DNA of 61,091 bases from the IMG/VR virus record IMGVR_UViG_3300043470_000556, positions 1 through 61,091 of that record. One strand, 5' to 3'. The stretch is from a virus. Positions within the stretch are counted from its first letter, which is position 1; each line of letters opens with the position of its first letter. The notes under the pieces are model-generated. The model was not told the DNA's origin. It did not search any database and saw only the letters and a list, made by a program, of their open reading frames with translations. Made by a program: the position numbers and the translations under genes. Below, one piece after another: positions 53,533-60,589 of the stretch.

Positions 53533-54674
53533 CTTGCACCTGTTTCTTGTATTACTGTAATATTACCTTGTGGTCTGCCAGTTCCAGATGTTGTCCACTT
53601 GTCGTCCATAAAGTTATAAACATCCACAAGTCCATTCTGCACAGAAACAACTTGTGCTTCTGACCCCTTTTCTAACCAGATAGTGATTGCTTGTTGCTTG
53701 TCCTCGGATAAGCGAGTATACACCCACCCGACCTGAACGTTTTTCTTAAATGTAGGAGACACGTTAGTATAAACTGTTTCTGCTGGTTTCGTACCCTCAT
53801 TAAATTCAGCATAAACATCTAAAAGTTCTTGAGGTGTTGCTGGACGAAGCATCGCTATGGAAACTTGTTCGACGTTATCATTTGTGCCTGCATCTGGATC
53901 TTTATTATCGTCGGATGCTGCTTTAGAAGGATTGACAAATTTCTTTAAACTGTCTCTGGCAAGTTGCAAGAGACTTTGACCATCATCTGTTTCTAGTGGA
54001 ACAATCTGAACGTTATTGTCTAGTGACTTAATCAACGGATTGATTACCACTGGTGGTGCAGGAGGTGCAAAGTTGTTTTCGACAACAGTTGCTTGGAATG
54101 GTTTGTCTAATGTAACTACGCCCGATGCCGTAATGACATCAATCATACCATTAGGACATTCGGCAGTTTGTTTTGTAATATCTAATTCGTTATAGCATTC
54201 TGGAACCAGCACGACTGTAGAACGACCTGCTTCATCAACCGACATAACGAAGTCTGTCCCACGAACTGCGATAGTAGCAGTTGGTGTGCGAATGTTTACG
54301 CCTTTTCCGTTACCTTTGGCGATTTTACCTGAAGTGTATCTGACTGTTCCAAGCGCGACCCGAAGTCCAAGTTTGCCCTTCGTTTTCCCTCCCCCATCAT
54401 AGACAAAGTCGTCCACAAGAAGTCGAGAGTTTTCTGTAATATTGACTGTAGTCGAATCATTGAATGTAATCCTAAATCTACCTTGAGAGTTGGTGGACAC
54501 TGTGTCCATCTTTTCAACACCAGAACCTTTAGTTGCTGGTGTGGTCTTGGCGCCACGCTTAATAGCACCACCACCTCTGAAATCTGTTATCGACCCAATA
54601 CCAGCAACGGCAGGAGTCGATAACAGAAAAATCAGTAGAAGATTAGTGACCAGTTTTGATATTAAACGTGCCAT
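53529..54674 (-). CDS. Periplasmic FecR-domain protein
   Basis: 381 residues from ATG 54674 (the GTG at 54686 is less likely). Signal peptide ends near STPAVAG. The FecR domain ~35-140 has the usual TVSTNSQGRFRITFNDSTTV and GTVRYTSGK...IRTPTATIAVRGTDF blocks. A Pro-linker and a second beta domain follow (~290-380, SH3-like WLEKGSEAQVVSVQNGLVDV). Free-standing FecR proteins are often paired with CHASE2 cyclases in bacterial genomes (family knowledge). Probably senses the envelope state for the cyclase. Confidence 0.85.
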   Translation of the reverse strand: MARLISKLVTNLLLIFLLSTPAVAGIGSITDFRGGGAIKRGAKTTPATKGSGVEKMDTVSTNSQGRFRITFNDSTTVNITENSRLLVDDFVYDGGGKTKGKLGLRVALGTVRYTSGKIAKGNGKGVNIRTPTATIAVRGTDFVMSVDEAGRSTVVLVPECYNELDITKQTAECPNGMIDVITASGVVTLDKPFQATVVENNFAPPAPPVVINPLIKSLDNNVQIVPLETDDGQSLLQLARDSLKKFVNPSKAASDDNKDPDAGTNDNVEQVSIAMLRPATPQELLDVYAEFNEGTKPAETVYTNVSPTFKKNVQVGWVYTRLSEDKQQAITIWLEKGSEAQVVSVQNGLVDVYNFMDDKWTTSGTGRPQGNITVIQETGAR

Positions 54675-55416
54675 TAGATCCCACACTGTTAATGTTGATC
54701 ACAGTTTCCGATGCACCATATTGTTGTGTTGTAATAGTGTTTAGAGAACCTGTTAGATTTACATACAGAGAGTGACCGAATGTTCCACCAAGATCAGTTT
54801 GAGTAACATCAAAATCATTGTAGTTACCTGTTACTAGAATTGTTTGTGATGCATTTGGTGATAGTGCATCCATATTGATTGTGTTATTGTTACCGCTGAA
54901 GTCCATCGAGTTACGGATATTAGCACCTGAACCATGGAAAACAAACGAGTTGTTATTACCAGTGAACCTAGCATTCATATCAAGTTGATTACATGAAGTA
55001 TCTGCTTGTAATGTTCCGCAACGGATATCAGCGGTATTCAGGTCACCGATTTGACGAATTGTTACATCGGCGATTCCTTGTGCTCCTGTGTCGGATACGA
55101 CACCCATATAAAGCTGGTTTCCATTGCCTGTTTGAATTGCGATGACGCTTTGATTATCACCACGTAGGTAAATAGGATCGATAGCAGAACCGATGACATT
55201 AGCAGTCCCAGTTTGAACAACGTTAACATCTACGTTACCCCCTTCTTGATCAATATAAACCTTGTTGGTTGTAGCAACAGAATTCGCATCTGTTTCATTT
55301 GGCGAAGTCGTTACAATTGCTGGAGGTGTTGGTGCTGTTGGTAGCACAGTTTGTGCAATCGCAGATGTTCCATAACAAAGAGCAGCGCCAACGAATAAAA
55401 ACTTACTTAGTTTCAT
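54643..55416 (-). CDS. Curlin-like (CsgA/CsgB-type) secreted repeat protein
   Basis: 257 residues from ATG 55416 (MKLSKFLFVGAALCYG), with GGAAACG upstream; the longer start at 55464 lies inside csgG. Signal peptide ends AIAQ. After a short Pro-rich N-terminus about eight repeats of 20-27 residues follow, each with GxxN and flanking alternating strands: QTGTANVI, QTGNGNQL, QIGDLNTA, FTGNNNSF, FSGNNNTI, VTGNYNDF, LTGSLNTI. E. coli curlin repeats have the same QxGxxNxxxxxQ logic. Expected to be carried by CsgG to the cell surface and to assemble as amyloid. Confidence 0.78.
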   Translation of the reverse strand: MKLSKFLFVGAALCYGTSAIAQTVLPTAPTPPAIVTTSPNETDANSVATTNKVYIDQEGGNVDVNVVQTGTANVIGSAIDPIYLRGDNQSVIAIQTGNGNQLYMGVVSDTGAQGIADVTIRQIGDLNTADIRCGTLQADTSCNQLDMNARFTGNNNSFVFHGSGANIRNSMDFSGNNNTINMDALSPNASQTILVTGNYNDFDVTQTDLGGTFGHSLYVNLTGSLNTITTQQYGASETVININSVGSNGTFNIKTGH

Positions 55417-56227
55417 TTGTCGTTTCCTTTTGTTTGAATCTCCATAGACTTTTCTTTTCACCATCCTTGATTAACTCAACAACGGCCGTTTCTATGGCAG
55501 AACGGATCGCATAACTACCTGCTTCATTACTTGTTTGTTGTCCATCAAATTCAAATGCTTTTGTTGCCATGTCGAAGAATGTGAAAGCAGTAACTCCCTC
55601 GGAAGTGGAGAGAACAGTTTTCTCCACAGTAACCGAATTAAGAACTTCACCAGTCTGGACAGAAACAAGGCGAAGACTGACTGTAACTTGGTCTTGTGTA
55701 TATTGCTGGTATGGACCGACGCCGAGGAAACGAGCACCAGTACCGCCAGTCTTGATGTTTGAGTTGTAGTCGATGATACCACCTTCTATGATGATACCCG
55801 CAACTTTCAACGGAGGCAGAGGTTCCGCACCTTCGCCTGAAATCTGTTCGCGCATCTGGCGGACAAGTTGACGTTCTTTGATCAGCGAATCAATACCGAC
55901 ACGCTCCACAGGAACAAACCACTTACCGTCGCCTGTATCTTGTAGTGTTTTGATCAAATATGCATCAGCACCCTGAGTAACCGCAGTAGAGAAACTTGCA
56001 AGGGTTGACGATGGTTTACGTTGACCAGTTCTATCAGTGAACGAGTATAGAGCGATAGGAATTGGTTGTCCATCTAACTCTGGTAGATTCTTGAACAGTT
56101 TTGGATTAGCAAAACGCTTGACTTCGGCATCGTCTCTAAAGAGATATGATTGGTTGGTGGTAGGATGAAGTGCACCAACACAACCAGAAGTTGCGAGAAG
56201 AAGTGGAAGGAGAATTAACTTTTTCAT
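55403..56227 (-). CDS. csgG: Curli export pore lipoprotein CsgG
   Basis: 274 residues (E. coli 277). Start ATG 56227 follows AAGGAG; upstream ATG 56233 and the longer frame to 56299 are not used. Lipobox LLATSGC gives Cys16. IPIALYSFTDRTGQRKPS, FSTAV, WFVPVERVGIDSLIKERQL and GARFLGVGPYQQYTQDQVTV match CsgG along its whole length. It forms a nonameric outer-membrane channel. At the constriction loop the E. coli residues Tyr51 and Asn55 appear as Ser, while Phe56 is kept, so the phage pore may be wider. csgG/csgF pairs are known in pelagimyophages from memory. Confidence 0.92.
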   Translation of the reverse strand: MKKLILLPLLLATSGCVGALHPTTNQSYLFRDDAEVKRFANPKLFKNLPELDGQPIPIALYSFTDRTGQRKPSSTLASFSTAVTQGADAYLIKTLQDTGDGKWFVPVERVGIDSLIKERQLVRQMREQISGEGAEPLPPLKVAGIIIEGGIIDYNSNIKTGGTGARFLGVGPYQQYTQDQVTVSLRLVSVQTGEVLNSVTVEKTVLSTSEGVTAFTFFDMATKAFEFDGQQTSNEAGSYAIRSAIETAVVELIKDGEKKSLWRFKQKETTNETK

Positions 56228-56237
56228 GGTCATCTCC

Positions 56238-56687
56238 TTAGAACGCAAACGTAGCAATAGGAACAGTAACAACCGTAGTGTTACCATTTTTATCGACAAC
56301 AGTTAGTGTGACTTCTGTTCCAGTTTTAACATAACTTACAGAATTGCCATCAAGATTGAATGTTCCTGTGCTGGCATTCCCACCTTCTGCGAACAGATTG
56401 TTTGAAAGTTGTGTAGCAAGTTGCGCATACACCTGAGAGGTAAACAGCGCCATGAACTTTGCCAGAGGAGTGTTTGATGCCTCTGCTCTTGCTAGTGCTG
56501 CCTTTGCTGCCTCAGCATCTTTGATTGCCTGTTCACGCGAACGCTCTTGCGCATCAATCGATTGCACATGCGAAGACCACCCGTAACCAGTAAAGGAAGG
56601 TGATTTAAATTGTTGAACTATGGGGTCGGCAAATGCTGGACTACTTAGACTTAGTAGTAGCAGGAGCATCGTCGCTCGTTTTAACAT
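56238..56687 (-). CDS. csgF: Curli accessory protein CsgF
   Basis: 149 residues (E. coli 138). Signal peptide ends SSPAFAD. Mature start PIVQQFKSPSFTGYGW matches the conserved CsgF start that inserts in the CsgG pore (FRNPNFGG in E. coli). A helical middle and a C-terminal strand region (YVKTGTEVTLTVVDKNGNT) follow. GGAAGAG precedes the ATG. Order csgF-csgG is adjacent and co-directional. Confidence 0.9.
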   Translation of the reverse strand: MLKRATMLLLLLSLSSPAFADPIVQQFKSPSFTGYGWSSHVQSIDAQERSREQAIKDAEAAKAALARAEASNTPLAKFMALFTSQVYAQLATQLSNNLFAEGGNASTGTFNLDGNSVSYVKTGTEVTLTVVDKNGNTTVVTVPIATFAF

Positions 56688-56778
56688 CTTTCTCTTCCTT
56701 TATTTTTTTATTATCTGAAGAAAAATTTAAATCAAACGTAAATACTTTAAGGATCTCAATCTTTAGATTTATGGTCAC
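56641..56778 (-). CDS. Hidden 45-aa protein (GTG start) overlapping csgF
   Basis: GTG 56778 follows an excellent AGGAGG at 7-8 nt, much better than most neighbours. Product MTINLKIEILKVFTFDLNFS... ends TTKSK. N-terminal half hydrophobic/amphipathic, C-terminal half charged. It overlaps the end of the holin-like gene by 23 nt and the start of csgF by 47. The ribosome binding site is the main reason to call it. It could be a small membrane-associated accessory of the holin-like or Csg proteins. Confidence 0.6.
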   Translation of the reverse strand: MTINLKIEILKVFTFDLNFSSDNKKIKEEKDVKTSDDAPATTKSK

Positions 56779-57019
56779 TGTGATCCTCCTTTATTTGCAA
56801 TACAACGCTCACCTTCTGGTTTAATCTTATCAAATCGTTATCTAACATACGAACACGGTCAATCAACGCAATTAAAATCACATTGGTTTCACCAATCAAC
56901 GGCATCAACTTATCAGTTACGAATTTATAAATGAACCAAACGAAATAACCCATGCCGACAGATGCGACAATTGGGAATCCATATTGCTTAACTAGTTCTG
57001 CTACAATAGAAGGATCCAT
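56756..57019 (-). CDS. Holin-like small membrane protein 2
   Basis: 87 residues. One TM segment (~13-35, YGFPIVASVGMGYFVWFIYKFV), a linker, then a coiled-coil-like helix (LIDRVRMLDNDLIRLNQKVS) and a charged tail. The architecture recalls BhlA/UviB-type holins. It is a paralogue of the gene directly upstream (same GFPI motif, same RV...NDxIR helix) and overlaps it by one base. Confidence 0.65.
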   Translation of the reverse strand: MDPSIVAELVKQYGFPIVASVGMGYFVWFIYKFVTDKLMPLIGETNVILIALIDRVRMLDNDLIRLNQKVSVVLQIKEDHSDHKSKD

Positions 57020-57306
57020 TAATCTTTCCGAGCATCGTTCTTCCCGTCTGCTCGTGCAATTCTATCTAGATCTGGTTTGAGACCTAAAGCGGAACTGACA
57101 ACTGCATCAACGCGAATAATATCATGGTTCATAGTTTTCACTCGGTTATCTAACCCCATGATGATACCCTGCATTCCCTTGAGTGCTTTAACAACACTTT
57201 CAAGAATGTAGTTGATGACAAAATATACGAATACACCCGCAAGTAAGGCACCTGCGATCGGGAAACCAACGTCTCCGATTAGTTTAAAAATAACATCGTA
57301 ATTCAT
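57019..57306 (-). CDS. Holin-like small membrane protein 1
   Basis: 95 residues. TM segment ~12-34 (VGFPIAGALLAGVFVYFVINYI), amphipathic helix with NRVKTMNHDIIRVDAVVSSA, charged tail ending in Lys/Asp. Likely inner-membrane homo- or hetero-oligomer with its paralogue, such as holin and antiholin. The ATG is 5 nt after an exact TATAAATA box and has no Shine-Dalgarno sequence. It is the first gene of the operon that continues into csgF. Confidence 0.65.
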   Translation of the reverse strand: MNYDVIFKLIGDVGFPIAGALLAGVFVYFVINYILESVVKALKGMQGIIMGLDNRVKTMNHDIIRVDAVVSSALGLKPDLDRIARADGKNDARKD

Positions 57307-57311
57307 ACGAC

Positions 57312-57319
57312 TATTTATA
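57312..57319 (-). promoter_or_regulatory. Late promoter box TATAAATA of the curli-like operon
   Basis: Exact minus-strand box 5 nt before the ATG at 57306, without a -35 element, as in T4 late promoters. It would start the whole holin-like/csg/cyclase operon late in infection. Confidence 0.6.
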
Positions 57320-57324
57320 AGATT

Positions 57325-58590
57325 TTACTTGGCACCGTTAAATTTAACTGCTAAATTCAGGAATTGTCCCAATTTATGTTGAACGCCAACCTTGTTGGAT
57401 CTTATACTGAAATTGAGTTTAGTAGTCTTCAGATTACAAGTCAATGATATGTCAAAATTCTGTTTTGACGTGGTGGATTTAGTAATCTTCAGTCCACCAG
57501 TTTTCTTAGACCTTACGACGCATGATTTAATTATATCCTCGTCCGTCTGCATTTCAAAATCGCCTGTCGTTTCAATTGCCTTCACAACAACCAGAGGAAC
57601 ACCGTCTTGTTCGCCAGCAACGACTTCTGTTAACCATTTCTTTGTGGTGGCATCATTTGCTGATAATATTTCTACCAGTTTAGATCTCATGTACTCCAAG
57701 ACAGCATCATACCGCTTATCATAATCTTGTTTGTTAGAAATCTCGTATTTACCCAATGAATCGTAAAACTCTCTAGATCCAATCTTCTTAGGGTCTTTCG
57801 GCATTCCTGGAATATCAACATAGAACTGATTGTATGCCTCAACCTTCATCTTTTCGAAATCCGCTTTCTTACCGAACCACTCCACAATAGGATTTACATA
57901 TGTGTTCAACTTAGGTTCTTGCGTTTTAGCACCACCCGATTTTATAGAGGCACCAACCATAGAGTTGTCATTGAACTTTAAGAATATGTCACCTTTGTGG
58001 TTTGGAAGAACACCAGTTGGTTTATTTCTATATCCCCAGTAAACATCAGTTACTGGTTTGCCTTTATCTTGTTCGCGGATGAATTTAAGGACAGCAAGTG
58101 CGCCAGTTACTTTCTGTTTGAACTTCGTTGAGGTTTCTGCTTTATCTACGAATTCTTTCCCAGCAATGTTATCATTTCTAATATAGCAACTTAGATCTGG
58201 TCTGTTATTTTTTAATATTGCTGCGTAAAACTTATCAGTAGTAGTTAAATCCTGATTTTCAATCTTCGTTAAGAATGCGATACAAGGGAACAGTTCGGTG
58301 ATTGAAGAATTTAGAGTTGTTTCCTGCATCCCTCCACCACGTTTGTTCTTGTAAAGGATATTAAGACTTTGTCCCTCGATGACAGTTGCAGGAAAAGAGG
58401 AACCTGAAACGATTTGTTCTTTAAACTTGACTTCGTTATCTTTCAACGTCGACTCAAGAATACCCTTTGACTCTTGCCTGTCTTTATCGCAGTCGACTAC
58501 AATCTTTGAGGGCGTGGAAGATCTTATAGAAAACCCGTCCACACCCTCGATGATTTGTTTAATTTTATTGAGTTGCTCTATTGTTGCCAT
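57325..58590 (-). CDS. Unknown protein, possible PD-(D/E)XK-like nuclease
   Basis: 421 residues from ATG 58590 (MATIEQLNKI); a GTG at 58602 is the longer alternative. A stretch HKGDIFLKFNDNSMVGASIKSGG has an Asp, a beta-turn and S-x-K, resembling the core of some restriction-type nucleases. A Trp-rich helix and conserved-looking YDxRYDAVLEYMRSKLVE follow. I do not recognise the family. A TATAAATA box is ~26 nt upstream. Confidence 0.5.
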   Translation of the reverse strand: MATIEQLNKIKQIIEGVDGFSIRSSTPSKIVVDCDKDRQESKGILESTLKDNEVKFKEQIVSGSSFPATVIEGQSLNILYKNKRGGGMQETTLNSSITELFPCIAFLTKIENQDLTTTDKFYAAILKNNRPDLSCYIRNDNIAGKEFVDKAETSTKFKQKVTGALAVLKFIREQDKGKPVTDVYWGYRNKPTGVLPNHKGDIFLKFNDNSMVGASIKSGGAKTQEPKLNTYVNPIVEWFGKKADFEKMKVEAYNQFYVDIPGMPKDPKKIGSREFYDSLGKYEISNKQDYDKRYDAVLEYMRSKLVEILSANDATTKKWLTEVVAGEQDGVPLVVVKAIETTGDFEMQTDEDIIKSCVVRSKKTGGLKITKSTTSKQNFDISLTCNLKTTKLNFSIRSNKVGVQHKLGQFLNLAVKFNGAK

Positions 58591-58615
58591 CTTTATACTC
58601 ACATATGTTATGTAG

Positions 58616-58623
58616 TATTTATA
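58616..58623 (-). promoter_or_regulatory. T4-type late promoter box TATAAATA
   Basis: Exact minus-strand box 26 nt upstream of ATG 58590, in the gap between two genes. Normal leader length. Confidence 0.5.
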
Positions 58624-59742
58624 TCAACGGATAATATCGATGGTATCAATAGTGTCATTATTCCAAACTTCAAGATTATGTCGCAATCTTCCGTCGGATT
58701 TAAGAGTTTCGTACCTCGACGACGCTTTTTTCTTCCACCAGCGAATAATATTCTCTGAATAGTGCTTGTCAAAGTTTTCTTTGCTCTTGATCAGCGTTTT
58801 ATCGGTTCCGAGAATGTAATTTTTAGAATTTTCGTACCCATAAGTCGAAATATAAAACCGTTTTTGCGTTGTAACGTCTTTGTTCGCTTGAATTGCGTTT
58901 GAAAATGCCAAAAGTTCGCTTGAATTGTGATATTTTAGCGAATTTTTGATAATTGACATCATTTTGTTCTGCATTTTCATTTTATACGACGCAATTCCTT
59001 CTCGACCGAACAAAGGTTCGCCATTATTCTTGCTCGCAAACCAATTTAGCGTCTCAAACCAAAATTCATCGGAGAATGATAGGAGAAAATTGCTAACAGT
59101 GTCGCCAGTGTACCGCAAAAATGGTTTTAGACCATCATATTGCGATGCTTGCTTGATATTCCCGTATAATGATGTCGTCTCAAAGAGGCAAGTTTCCATG
59201 TCATACTTCTTATTGAACATTTCACGAAATTCATGAGAAGCACAAAGAAGTGCGAGCAGTTTACCACCGAGATAATTGAAACCGAATGGTTGTGTAGGGA
59301 CAATGATGAATCCCATAACAGCATGTTTGTTAAATCTCTTTAGATCGGGGACTTGCCCGAACCATTCATTTCTCGGTCTAGAATTAATGAATGGACTTGC
59401 GACTCGACAGAAACCAACATACTTACCGCTGTTCTTTTCACGAACAATAAACTTAATTTCTTTACCGAATGAGTTTTCGTTGCAGAATGAAGAAGTAATC
59501 TCCACCATGGTTGAAAACTCGCTGGCAGTTGGTTCGAAAATCTCAAACTCCATATCTTCTGGGTGCATGTTAAAATCAGAGAACAACATATTCTCTGGTT
59601 CACAACCTGGAAGTGTGGCGGGAAGAGTTTTAAGTCTCTCAAGTTTTTTCATGCGCATGTGGTCGTCGATACGATTATAGTTTGACATATAATCGATGAA
59701 TCGACGACCAATATATTCTGCGTCTGCTTTTTCTAGTATCAT
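58624..59742 (-). CDS. Conserved phage protein, unknown (GNAT- or DUF4338-like at best)
   Basis: 372 residues. EIKFIVREKNSGKYVGFCRV and VMGFIIVPTQPFGFNYLGGK with LLALLCASHEFREMFNKKY and ETTSLYGN form the conserved-looking core. This loosely recalls acyltransferase-like folds or DUF4338/DruA-like proteins; I would not name it. The ATG lies 6 nt from a TATAGT box with TTGACT 17 bp upstream, with no ribosome binding site: a leaderless early gene candidate. Confidence 0.5.
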   Translation of the reverse strand: MILEKADAEYIGRRFIDYMSNYNRIDDHMRMKKLERLKTLPATLPGCEPENMLFSDFNMHPEDMEFEIFEPTASEFSTMVEITSSFCNENSFGKEIKFIVREKNSGKYVGFCRVASPFINSRPRNEWFGQVPDLKRFNKHAVMGFIIVPTQPFGFNYLGGKLLALLCASHEFREMFNKKYDMETCLFETTSLYGNIKQASQYDGLKPFLRYTGDTVSNFLLSFSDEFWFETLNWFASKNNGEPLFGREGIASYKMKMQNKMMSIIKNSLKYHNSSELLAFSNAIQANKDVTTQKRFYISTYGYENSKNYILGTDKTLIKSKENFDKHYSENIIRWWKKKASSRYETLKSDGRLRHNLEVWNNDTIDTIDIIR

Positions 59743-59748
59743 TAACTG

Positions 59749-59777
59749 ACTATACTACATTTACAGAGATAAGTCAA
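59749..59777 (-). promoter_or_regulatory. Sigma70-like promoter TTGACT-N17-TATAGT
   Basis: The -35 at 59772-59777 and -10 at 59749-59754 on the minus strand. The -10 ends 6 nt before ATG 59742. Confidence 0.65.
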
Positions 59778-59779
59778 TA

Positions 59780-60589
59780 CTAAAATAGATCCGCTAGAGA
59801 AGATTCTACCTTACGATACTTCTTGTTACGGTCATGGAGTTTCAACTCTGCGTGACCAGTGGTTTCTCGGATATACATTGTGCAAAGTTCGGGGAACTCA
59901 TCAGCAATAATCTTCACGCTGTCATACACATATTCCTTAGTGCGAACATCTTGAAGACCACCTTCTTCTTTGTAGTAACGAGACTTGACCGTGTAGTTGT
60001 CAAGACGAGCAAGAACACCATTCTTGATATACTGGCGAATAGAATATTCGTAATCTTCGCCGTGGTTGGTTACTCGAGCGAGAAAATCATCATGTTCAAC
60101 AATCACACCAAACATCGAGGCAATGATATAGCAAATGTCATTGTATACTCGATCTTTCATAAAGAAAGCATTTGATGCTGCGTAGATACCAAAGGTCTTA
60201 GCACCTACCTTTTCACATTCTTCAAATCCACGAATAAAGATTTCTCGCTCGAGATCTTCGACACGACCCAACTTCTGTTCGCTGATTTTAACTTGAACTT
60301 CTTCAATGTCATCATCGAACATCATCAGTCGTGTACCTTCCGGATACCAACGTTCAATAAAGTTACGTTGTGCGCCGATAGTTGGAACACCGCGAATAAT
60401 CTCGATATCCTTAGCGTAAGGGTTTTCCTTTAGCGCATTAGCATATCGGTCATACTCACCTTCTTCCTGATCATTAACAAAGATCTTGATTTTAGCAGGA
60501 TCGATGTTGTATGATTCAAGAACTTTCAATGTCTTATTCTGAACAGTCTGTTCGCGATGATAAGACGGAATAGCAATACTATATTCCAT
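59780..60589 (-). CDS. TET-associated-type glycosyltransferase (GT-A fold)
   Basis: 269 residues. N-terminal MEYSIAIPSYHREQTVQNKT, then RGVPTIGAQRNFIERWYPEG and MMFDDDIEEV with Asp92-Asp94 as the DxD metal site. HGEDYEYSIRQYIKNG is a second conserved acidic patch. This fits the phage TET-associated glycosyltransferase family, which adds sugars to hydroxymethylated bases. It overlaps the TET/JBP-like gene by one base, supporting a joint role in DNA hypermodification. Confidence 0.75.
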   Translation of the reverse strand: MEYSIAIPSYHREQTVQNKTLKVLESYNIDPAKIKIFVNDQEEGEYDRYANALKENPYAKDIEIIRGVPTIGAQRNFIERWYPEGTRLMMFDDDIEEVQVKISEQKLGRVEDLEREIFIRGFEECEKVGAKTFGIYAASNAFFMKDRVYNDICYIIASMFGVIVEHDDFLARVTNHGEDYEYSIRQYIKNGVLARLDNYTVKSRYYKEEGGLQDVRTKEYVYDSVKIIADEFPELCTMYIRETTGHAELKLHDRNKKYRKVESSLADLF

